From an uncultured Coriobacteriaceae bacterium (GTDB taxonomy: Bacteria; Actinomycetota; Coriobacteriia; Coriobacteriales; Coriobacteriaceae): 64,000 bases of DNA. This document shows, one piece after another, positions 57,441 through 64,000 of the stretch (positions are counted from its first letter, which is position 1; each line of letters opens with the position of its first letter). A model generated the notes under the pieces. The model was not told where the DNA came from. It ran no database searches and was given only the letters and a program-made list of their open reading frames with translations. Position numbers and translations under genes: made by a program. Location of the stretch: positions 62,001 to 126,000 of the forward strand of contig CALUOP010000006.1 of assembly GCA_944322305.1 (NCBI GenBank), in the 5' to 3' direction.

Positions 57441-57579
57441 GTGGGTCAAGGCCATGCCGCGCTGGGTCACCTCGCCCTACCACATCGGCTACGGCATCAC
57501 GCAGGTGAACTGCCCCGCGTACATGGACGATGTCCGCGCAACCCTCGGGGCGCAGCTGTCTGCGTGCTTCTCGGCGTAA
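57379..57579 (+). pseudogene. 3' remnant of host gene disrupted by integration
   Basis: The last ~53 codons are host DNA (YPVGGKLWVKAMPRWVTSPY and IGYGITQVNCPAYMDDVR, ending CFSA) read in frame with phage core sequence (PFDSVYLYNLF). A TTG at 57379 has no ribosome binding site, so this is the tail of a gene whose 5' part should lie at attL, outside the window. The GITQVNCPAYMDDVR segment faintly recalls flavodoxin-like NAD(P)H oxidoreductases; not secure. At attL the same gene would read into LYAA and a stop. Confidence 0.7.
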
Positions 57580-57591
57580 AGGGAAAGGTCG

Positions 57592-57622
57592 GGGCAGGCC
57601 CTTCTCGGGCGCTCTTTTTTTG
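57592..57622 (+). terminator. Terminator of disrupted host gene
   Basis: A short G/C stem (GCCC-ttctc-GGGC) is followed by GCTC and seven T. It follows the host stop by about 12 bases. Confidence 0.6.
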
Positions 57623-57700
57623 CCGCCGACGCCCCGGCACGCCGCCTGGGCGGTTTGGGTGTACGATAACCCATACGGTGCCGAAACGGAGAGGAGGGCC

Positions 57701-58498
57701 ATGGCGGTTTACGTTACCTCGGACGCGCACGGGCACGTGCGCGCGCTTGACGCGGTGCTTGCGCAGGTATCCCCCTCCGACGACGACACGGTGTTCGTCC
57801 TCGGCGACATGGTCGACCGCGGGCCCGATCCCCTGGGCGTGATCCGGCTCGTGCGATCCCTGCCCAACGCGCACGTGCTGCTGGGTAACCACGAGATGAT
57901 GATGCTCGAGGCGGTGGCGGGGCTCGACCACGAGTCCATGGAGATGTGGGCGCTCAACGGCGGCTTCACCACGCTCGAGGGCATATCCAAGCTCGAGGTC
58001 TCCGAGGTCGAGGAGCTGGTGGGCTGGGTCGAGGGCCTGCCGCTTTACGCCATCGTCTCCGTGGGGGAGCGCGACTTCGTGCTGGTGCACGCGGGGCTCA
58101 ATCCCGAGAAGGCGGCGGGGCGCTACGACGGCACGCTGGCCTCGCTCGACGCGTTGCTGCGCGCGCAGACCATCGAGGACCTGGTGTGGATCCGCGGCGA
58201 GTTCTGGGGTCAGCCCACCGGGCTTATCGACCGCTTCGGCCACGGTCCGCAGGTCATCGCCGGGCACACGCCCACAGTCCTGCTCAACCGCTTTGCCTAC
58301 CAGCCGTGCGAGCCGTTCGTGGACGAGGAGGGCCGCGGCAAGATCGTGGAGCTGGGTGCTACGTGGGACACCGGCGGCGTGCCCGACCGCGTGAACATAG
58401 ACTGCTCGGCTGCTGCAGGGCCCGGGCAAGGGTGCGTGGGCATCTTGCGCCTGGATGACGGCGCGCGCTTTTACGCGGCCATCGAGCCGGGCGAGTGA
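57701..58498 (+). CDS. PPP-family metallophosphatase
   Basis: 265 aa, host. Motifs: SDAHGHVRAL (DxH), VLGDMVDRGPDPLG (GDxVDRG) and LLGNHEMM (GNHE), then VLVHAGLN and AGHTPT, complete for a bimetal Ser/Thr or diadenosine-type phosphatase. GAGAGGAGGG precedes the ATG. TACGAT near 57662 could be its -10. Substrate unknown. Confidence 0.9.
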   Translation: MAVYVTSDAHGHVRALDAVLAQVSPSDDDTVFVLGDMVDRGPDPLGVIRLVRSLPNAHVLLGNHEMMMLEAVAGLDHESMEMWALNGGFTTLEGISKLEVSEVEELVGWVEGLPLYAIVSVGERDFVLVHAGLNPEKAAGRYDGTLASLDALLRAQTIEDLVWIRGEFWGQPTGLIDRFGHGPQVIAGHTPTVLLNRFAYQPCEPFVDEEGRGKIVELGATWDTGGVPDRVNIDCSAAAGPGQGCVGILRLDDGARFYAAIEPGE

Positions 58499-58534
58499 TA
58501 CCACGGCATTCAAACGTTGACGTGCATGACGCGG

Positions 58535-58564
58535 CGGGGCGCCTTGACGGGTGCCCCGTCTTTT
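58535..58564 (+). terminator. Terminator after phosphatase
   Basis: CGGGGC-n12-GCCCCG then TCTTTT. Confidence 0.75.
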
Positions 58565-58565
58565 A

Positions 58566-58609
58566 CCGGGCGAGAAGCGCGTGGCCTGAGGCCTGCGCTT
58601 CTCGCCCGG
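58566..58609. repeat. 15-bp perfect inverted repeat between convergent genes
   Basis: CCGGGCGAGAAGCGC (58566-58580) and GCGCTTCTCGCCCGG (58595-58609), loop 14. It lies between convergent phosphatase and sbcC; no T-run on the minus strand, so a terminator only by stem strength, or a dispersed host element. Confidence 0.75.
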
Positions 58610-58616
58610 GTGTTCC

Positions 58617-61600
58617 TTACGCTTCGATGCGCAGCGTCGAGCCGCCGCGGCCGCGCTCCACCACGATCTTCTTGTCGATGCTCTCTTTGAGCTCGTCCAC
58701 GTGGCTGATGATGCCCACGAGCTTGCCTGAGCCGGTGAGCTCGGTGAGGGTCCTGATGGCGAGGCCCAGCGACTCGGTGTCAAGCGAGCCGAAGCCCTCG
58801 TCGATGAACATCGTGTCGAGCTGGATGCCGCCGGCGTGCGCCTGCACCACGTCCGACAGCCCGAGCGCCAGCGCCAGCGACGCCTTGAATGCCTCGCCGC
58901 CCGAGAGGGAGCCGGCGTCGCGCGCCCTCCCGGTGTAGTGGTCGATCACGTCGAGGTCGAGGCCGGACTGTCCCACGTGCGAGAGCGCCTCGCGCCGCCG
59001 GGTGAGCTCGAAGCGCCCGCTGGTCATGACCGCGAGGCGGCGGTTCGCCGCGGCGAGCATGCGGTCGAAGTACATGCCCTGCACGTACGTCTCAAAGCTC
59101 ACGCGGTCCTTGCCCAGGAGGCGCCCGGCGGCGGTGAGGGCCACCGGGGCGATCTCCTCGTAGGCGGCGAGCCTCTTCTCGCTGGCAGCTTGGATGCGCC
59201 TCAGCTGGGAGGCGAGCGCGTCGTTGGCGCTTACGCGTGCGTAGAGGTCGGAGCGCTCGGCGGACGTTTCGCCGCGTTCGGCGCGGGCGCGCGCCAGCTC
59301 CCCTTCGGCGGCGGCGAGGTCGGTCTCGCCGGTTTCGGCGATCTGGCGCGCCAGCTCCTCGCGGCGGCTCTGCGCGAGCGCGCGGGTGCGCTCGAGGTCG
59401 GCTTGCGCCTGGCGCGCGGTGGCGAGCTGGCGGTCGAGGGCGTCGATCTCCTGCTGCAGGCGGCTCACGGCGCTTTGCGCCTCGGCCTCGGTGGGGTGGA
59501 GCAGCTGCTGGGAGAGGAGCGCCTCGCGCTCTTGCGCTGCAACCAGCTCGCGGGCCGCTTGCTCGGCCGCATCGCGCGCAGCCTCGAGCTGGGCGAGAAG
59601 CTCCTCGCGCCTTTGCTGCGCTTCGGCGAGCTGGCGCTCGGCCGTCTCCCGCGCACGCGCGTCCTCGCGCGCTTGGGCGGCGGCGCGCTGTGCCTCGACG
59701 TGCGCTGCGCGTGCTGCGGCGCAGGCTGCCTGCGCGTCGGCCAGCGAGGGACGGCTAAGCTGGGAGGCGAGCTCGGCGCGGGTGCTGACGATCCCGGTCC
59801 GCTCTGCGCCGAGCGCGGCGTGCTCGGTCCGCGCTCGGTCGAGCTCTCGGGTTGCTTGCTCTGCGCATGCGGCAAGCTGGCGTGCCTGGTGTCGAGCGCC
59901 TTGCAGGGCCTCGCAGCGTTCCCACGCATCGGCGAGGGCCTGCTCGGCAGCGGCGATGTGGCGCGCGGCCTCGGCCGTTTGCGCGGCAAGCTGCGCGGCG
60001 TCGCCTCGCTCTGCCGTGAAGGCGGCGAGTGCTTCAGCGCGCTCGTCGGCGCGTGCGCGCGCTGCGCTCGAGGCCTGTGCCGCGCTGCGCGCCTTTTCCT
60101 CTGCGGCTGCGCGCGCCGCCTCGGCGGCGTCAAGCTCCTCTTGAGTGGGAATGGCGCCGGAGGTCTCTGCCGGATGCGGGTGCGCGGTCGAGCCGCATAC
60201 CGGGCAGGGCTCGCCCGGCGCAAGCGTAAGGGCCAGCACGCCCGCTTGCCCGTCCAGGTAGGCGTGCTGCAGGCCGGCCGCCCGCTCTTGCGCCGCGCGA
60301 TAAGCGCCGGCTGCCGCGCGGTAGGCGCTTTCGGCGGCCTCGCGCGCCTGCTCGGCCTGCGTGCGCTCGCGTCCCAAGCGGGCGAGCTCGCGTTCGTTTT
60401 CCTCGGCCTGCCTCAGGTGCTCCTTGTGGCGGGCGAGCTCGGCGGTGAGGGCTTCTGCCTGCGCGGGGGCGCCTTCCAGCTCTTCGGTGCGCTGGCGCGC
60501 CGCGGCAAGCTCTTTCTCGGTTTCAGCGCGCGCGGCGGAGAGGTCCGCTATCTCGGCGTCTTTGCGGGCGAGGCGCTGCGCGGCCTCGTGCTCGTCCCCG
60601 GCGAGCGCGGCCAGGCGCTCATGGCGCTCAAGCTCAGTCTCGGCGTCGCTTACCGTGCGCGCGGCCTCGCGCTCGGCAGCCTCGCAGGCGGCGGCGCGGG
60701 CCGGGGCTTCGGCCAGCTGCTCGGCGCGCGCTTGCGCCTCTGCGCGCGTGCGTTCGTTTGCGGCAAGCGCATCCTGGGCGGATGCGCGGAGGGCCGCGGC
60801 CTTGCCCTGCGCGCGCTTCGCCGCGTGCAGGGCGCGCGCGGCGGCTGCGTGGCGCACATAGCCCGCCAACGCTTCCCGCTCGCGCGTCAGCTCGGCCGCC
60901 AGATCTTCTCGTTCGCCTGCGCGCTTCTCGGCCTCCTGCAGCGCTTCGGCAACGGCGGGCGCCTTCCGGTCGAGCTCCTCCAGGCTCGCCTGCGTGCGCG
61001 CCAACTCGGCGGCGAGCCTCTCGGCGTTGTGCGCCCGCTCTACGCGGCGGCTGAGCGCGCCGATCCTCTCGTCTGCGGCGGCAAGCGCACGGTCGAGCTC
61101 CGCCAGCCGGGCGCGCTGGGGCTCCTGTGCCGCGGCGACCAGCTCGGCCACCTTGCCGGCGGAAAGCGTGCCGGCCTCTCGCCAGCGCTCGAGCGTCTGC
61201 GCCTCCGGGCTTGCGCTGTCCAGGCGGACCTGCTCGGCCAACGCGGTCACTTGCTGCTCGGCGTCCTTGGCCTTGCCCCACAGCTCCTTGCGGCGCGCCT
61301 CCAGGCGCTGCTGGAATTGGCGGTAGGCGTCGGTGCCGAAGAGCTTGCGGAATATCGCCACGCGCTCGTCGGTGCTCGCCGAGAGGAGTCGCCGGAAGTC
61401 GCCCTGCGCGATCATCACGATCTGGCCGAACTGCGCCCGGTCGATGCCGAGCAGCTCCTCAACGGCGCGCGCCACCTCGGCCCGGCGGGTGAGCACGGGT
61501 TTGCCGGGACGTTCGAAGGCCACCTCGGCAGGCTGCAGCGTGAATCCCTCGCCGCGCTTCTTGGGGCGCTGATACTCCGGCGCGCGGCGGATGCGGTAGG

Positions 61601-61865
61601 TCTTGCCGCGGTAGGCGAACGTCAGGTCCACGAACGTGGGGGTCTCGGGCGCGGCAAAGTCGCTGCGCAGGGTGCGCGCGGTGCGGTCGGGGCCGCTCGC
61701 CTCGCCGTAAAGCGCAAACGAGATCGCGTCGAACAGCGTCGTCTTGCCTGCGCCCGTTTCGCCGCAGATGAGGTAGATGCCCTCCTCGCCCAGTTGGGAG
61801 AAGTCCACGGTGACCTCGGCGGCGTAGGGGCCAAAGGCGGAGAGCGTGAGGGTGATGGGGCGCAT
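58617..61865 (-). CDS. sbcC: Exonuclease subunit SbcC
   Basis: 1082 aa. Walker A GETGAGKTT (about 36), long coiled coils rich in Ala/Glu/Arg, central zinc hook CPVCG (about 557), signature SLSGGEAFKASLALALG and Walker B TMFIDEGFGSLD near the C-terminus: a complete SMC-like Rad50 homologue. With SbcD it opens hairpins and processes DNA ends. ATG overlaps the sbcD stop. Palindromic phage DNA is a natural substrate. Confidence 0.97.
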   Translation of the reverse strand: MRPITLTLSAFGPYAAEVTVDFSQLGEEGIYLICGETGAGKTTLFDAISFALYGEASGPDRTARTLRSDFAAPETPTFVDLTFAYRGKTYRIRRAPEYQRPKKRGEGFTLQPAEVAFERPGKPVLTRRAEVARAVEELLGIDRAQFGQIVMIAQGDFRRLLSASTDERVAIFRKLFGTDAYRQFQQRLEARRKELWGKAKDAEQQVTALAEQVRLDSASPEAQTLERWREAGTLSAGKVAELVAAAQEPQRARLAELDRALAAADERIGALSRRVERAHNAERLAAELARTQASLEELDRKAPAVAEALQEAEKRAGEREDLAAELTREREALAGYVRHAAAARALHAAKRAQGKAAALRASAQDALAANERTRAEAQARAEQLAEAPARAAACEAAEREAARTVSDAETELERHERLAALAGDEHEAAQRLARKDAEIADLSAARAETEKELAAARQRTEELEGAPAQAEALTAELARHKEHLRQAEENERELARLGRERTQAEQAREAAESAYRAAAGAYRAAQERAAGLQHAYLDGQAGVLALTLAPGEPCPVCGSTAHPHPAETSGAIPTQEELDAAEAARAAAEEKARSAAQASSAARARADERAEALAAFTAERGDAAQLAAQTAEAARHIAAAEQALADAWERCEALQGARHQARQLAACAEQATRELDRARTEHAALGAERTGIVSTRAELASQLSRPSLADAQAACAAARAAHVEAQRAAAQAREDARARETAERQLAEAQQRREELLAQLEAARDAAEQAARELVAAQEREALLSQQLLHPTEAEAQSAVSRLQQEIDALDRQLATARQAQADLERTRALAQSRREELARQIAETGETDLAAAEGELARARAERGETSAERSDLYARVSANDALASQLRRIQAASEKRLAAYEEIAPVALTAAGRLLGKDRVSFETYVQGMYFDRMLAAANRRLAVMTSGRFELTRRREALSHVGQSGLDLDVIDHYTGRARDAGSLSGGEAFKASLALALGLSDVVQAHAGGIQLDTMFIDEGFGSLDTESLGLAIRTLTELTGSGKLVGIISHVDELKESIDKKIVVERGRGGSTLRIEA

Positions 61866-63031
61866 CAGTCCTCCTTGGGGTTGCAGGCAACGGCGTTGAG
61901 CTCGGCGGCCACCAAGCGCTCCTGCCCGGGCGTGAGCGCGCGGCCGTTCTGCAGCTCGTAAAAGTCGCGGAAGTGCTCAAGCGGGCTCTTCTCGGCAGAG
62001 GGGTCGGCAAGGCGCCCCTGCACGCCGGCGGCGCGGGTGCGCGCGTTGTCGAAGTCGAGCACCATGAGGTTGGGGTAGCTTGCGCGCAGCTGCGCGAGGG
62101 CGTCTGCGGGCGGCTCTTCGTCGGTAAGCGTGACGTGCAGGTAGTCGTCGGCGGGCGCGGCGTCCACCACGTCGGGGGCCGTGAGCGCATCGAGCGGCCC
62201 GCGTATCTCGCGCATGGCGTGCAGGGGCTCGAGGGGCACGAGCCCTATGGCAAGGTCGCAGACGCCGTTGCTTTTCTCGCCCACCGTGACGAGCGGCGCC
62301 GTTTTGGGTGCGCGCTCGGAGAAGGAGTAGGCAAGCGGGCTGCCGGCATAGCGCAGGGAAGCGCGCGCCACCTGCTGCGGCGCGTGGAGGTGCCCCAGCG
62401 CCACGTAGTCAAAGGCATCGAAGACCGCGGCGTCCACGTTGTCGATGCCGCCCACGGCCACGGTCTCCGACTCGCTGCGCACCGGGTCTGCGCCGCCTGC
62501 GGTGACGAACTGGTGCGCCAGGGCAACGTTGCGCGCCGCCGGGTCAACCGGGCAGGCTTGCACCGCGCAGCGCACGGCGTCGGTGAAGGAGCGAATCTCC
62601 TCGTCGGGGAAGTGCGGGCGCACGGTAGCCGGGCGCAAGAAGGGGAGGGGCCACAGGTAGATCAGGCCGTGCTCGTCCTCAAGCGGTACCGGCTCTATGC
62701 GCCCGCTGTACACCGGCGAGACGTACACCCCCTGCTTGGCCAGAAGGGCCCTGCCGTAGGCCACGCGCTCGGCCGAGTCGTGGTTGCCGGCGATGGCCAC
62801 CACCGCCACGCCGCGCGCGGCGACCTCAGAGATGAACCAGTCCACGCACGACACGGCCTCGGCGCTCGGCGCGGCCTTGTCGTAGAGGTCGCCGGCTATG
62901 AGCAGGGCGTCCACCTCGCGCTCCTCGAGCAGCGCCAGCACCTGCCCCAGCACGTGCCGCTGATCCTCGAAGAGAGAGAAGCCGTTCACCTGCTTGCCTA
63001 TGTGCAGGTCCGCCAGATGTAAGAACCGCAT
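61865..63031 (-). CDS. sbcD: Exonuclease subunit SbcD
   Basis: 388 aa. Start at 63031 chosen from AAGGAGG upstream; longer readings run into the divergent promoter. Mre11 metallophosphoesterase motifs: FLHLADLHIGK, LLIAGDLYD, AIAGNHDSAERV, and YVALGHLHAPQ. Forms the nuclease of the SbcCD complex. Confidence 0.96.
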   Translation of the reverse strand: MRFLHLADLHIGKQVNGFSLFEDQRHVLGQVLALLEEREVDALLIAGDLYDKAAPSAEAVSCVDWFISEVAARGVAVVAIAGNHDSAERVAYGRALLAKQGVYVSPVYSGRIEPVPLEDEHGLIYLWPLPFLRPATVRPHFPDEEIRSFTDAVRCAVQACPVDPAARNVALAHQFVTAGGADPVRSESETVAVGGIDNVDAAVFDAFDYVALGHLHAPQQVARASLRYAGSPLAYSFSERAPKTAPLVTVGEKSNGVCDLAIGLVPLEPLHAMREIRGPLDALTAPDVVDAAPADDYLHVTLTDEEPPADALAQLRASYPNLMVLDFDNARTRAAGVQGRLADPSAEKSPLEHFRDFYELQNGRALTPGQERLVAAELNAVACNPKED

Positions 63032-63185
63032 TGCGCGCCTCCTTGCGTGCCGTGTTCGCTGCGTCTTATTGTAAAGGCCCGTGCGGACATACAATCCGAG
63101 CGGCGCTCGGGAGGCGCCTGCGGCTCCCCGTCGGGGTATCATAGGAAGCAGCAAGTTTGCGCCAAACGCCAAGCAAGGAGGATCC
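63032..63185. promoter_or_regulatory. Divergent intergenic region
   Basis: 154 bases between sbcD and the HAD gene; must hold both promoters. GTATCATAGG near 63137 gives a possible -10 for the HAD gene. No clear -35. Confidence 0.35.
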
Positions 63186-63914
63186 GTGACTCCCAAAGCC
63201 TTCATCTTCGACTGCGACGGCACCCTCATCGACTCCATGGGCATGTGGCTCACCATCTACCCCGAGCTCGTTGCCCGCTACGGCATCCGGATGGCGCCCG
63301 AGGACTTTGCCGCCACCGAGCACCTGGCCCTGCCCGAGGAGATGGCCTACTATCACGACAAGCTCGGCATCGGCCAAAGCGCCGAGGCGCTGCTGCAAGA
63401 GCTCAGGTTCATGATCCGCGAGAAGTACGCCTGCGAGCACGAGCTCTGCCCTGGCGTGCGCGCCTTCCTCGACGAGGCCCGCGCGGCCGGCATTCCGCTG
63501 GGCATCGCCACCTCCACGGACGCCGATCTGGTGGAGCTCGCGCTGCGACGCCTGGGCGTGCTCGACTTCTTCTCCACGCTCACCACCACCGACGAGGCGG
63601 GCGCCTCGAAGGAGCGTCCCGACGTGTACAACCTGGCGCTCGAGCGCCTTGCTCCCGGTGCGGACCCCGACGACACCTGGGTCTTCGAGGACGCCATGTT
63701 CGGCTTGCGGGCGGCGCGCGGCGCGGGTTACCACACCTTCGGCGTGTACGATGCCCATGGCCGTGCCGACCGCGCGGTGGTGCGCGCCAACGCCTCGCTG
63801 TTCGCCACGTCGTTCGAGCAGCTCAAGCTGGCAGACATCCTTGAGTTCGACCCCGCGCTCGACGCGCCGGGCCGCGCCCTGCCCGCGCGCGACCTTGCGG
63901 CAGAGAGGGGCTAG
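63186..63914 (+). CDS. HAD-family phosphatase (beta-phosphoglucomutase-like)
   Basis: 242 aa from GTG with AAGGAGG upstream. Motif I FDCDGTLIDS (catalytic Asp pair), motif II GIATSTD, motif III Lys in SKERPDVY and motif IV VFEDAMFG; an alpha-helical cap lies between I and II. Hydrolyses a phosphate ester; substrate unknown. Confidence 0.92.
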   Translation: MTPKAFIFDCDGTLIDSMGMWLTIYPELVARYGIRMAPEDFAATEHLALPEEMAYYHDKLGIGQSAEALLQELRFMIREKYACEHELCPGVRAFLDEARAAGIPLGIATSTDADLVELALRRLGVLDFFSTLTTTDEAGASKERPDVYNLALERLAPGADPDDTWVFEDAMFGLRAARGAGYHTFGVYDAHGRADRAVVRANASLFATSFEQLKLADILEFDPALDAPGRALPARDLAAERG

Positions 63915-63917
63915 GCC

Positions 63918-64000
63918 ATGGCGGAGAAGAAGGGCGGCTTGTACGGCGCCCGCGCAGCATCCGGATCCCCGGCGTCTTCCGGCGCTCCGGTTTTGCAGGT
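63918..64000 (+). CDS. Start of a host gene (truncated by window)
   Basis: ATG four bases after the HAD stop; reads MAEKKGGLYGARAASGSPAS and continues beyond the window. Basic then Ala/Ser/Gly-rich, disordered N-terminus. Not identifiable. Confidence 0.5.
   Translation, partial: MAEKKGGLYGARAASGSPASSGAPVLQ

Noticed and set aside
58836-61961. 1041-codon open frame on the plus strand opposite sbcC
   Set aside because: It is the antisense of a clear SbcC coding sequence in GC-rich DNA; composition is Arg/Gly/Ala-rich and there are no motifs.
1-64000. CRISPR array
   Set aside because: No regularly spaced repeats of 25-40 bases were seen; the tandem repeats at 32849-32898 are only 10 bp with no spacers.

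Overview
The window is a high-GC (by eye clearly above 60%) actinobacterial chromosome segment that is almost entirely prophage. Leaderless-looking codon use, strong GGAGG ribosome binding sites, GTG/TTG starts, a GAAC-N4-GTTC LexA-type box and the host SbcCD genes suggest an Actinomycetota host, most likely a gut member of the Coriobacteriia (an inference; no rRNA is present). The phage is a siphovirus with HK97-type heads: HNH nuclease, P27-type small terminase, large terminase, SPP1-like portal, scaffold, capsid, head-tail connectors, tail tube, frameshifted tail chaperones, tape measure, tail tip and fibre genes, holin and GH25 endolysin.

Layout. 1-15510 is the right-hand (late: connector, tail, lysis) part of the phage genome and is repeated, with identical proteins, at 41910-57419, an exact period of 41909 bp. 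15511-57419 is therefore one complete phage unit: integrase, an AT-rich accessory gene, CI-like repressor and Cro on the left; a 0.6 kb highly structured non-coding segment; a recombination/replication block (ATPase, DUF669-like, ERCC4 nuclease, primase-polymerase/helicase) followed by a repeat-rich AT-rich candidate origin; a run of small early genes; a second regulatory switch (XRE gene, operator, acidic 65-aa protein); HicAB; packaging genes; two tRNAs; head; tail; lysis; and an SOS-box gene next to the attachment site. The junction at 15510/15511 has the sequence of attP, and 57419/57420 is attR, where phage DNA joins a broken host gene. The data fit a tandem double lysogen or an assembly path through circular phage DNA.

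Right of attR the host chromosome carries a PPP-family phosphatase, convergent sbcD-sbcC on the minus strand, a HAD phosphatase and the start of another gene.

How the genes may work together: the repressor has a peptidase-like C-terminal domain but Cys and Arg where the catalytic Ser and Lys would be, so classic self-cleavage is doubtful; the only LexA-like box I find controls a small gene beside attP that resembles proteins encoded next to Y-family polymerases. Together these suggest that SOS induction reaches the phage through that gene or through host LexA rather than CI autocleavage. Other notable points are the two tRNAs with a shared change in the elbow (A18/G55 instead of G18/U55), the structured 0.6 kb RNA candidate, an origin built of TTTGCCC/GGGCAAA repeats, five tandem 10-bp repeats before the packaging genes, and an endonuclease-repressor fusion.
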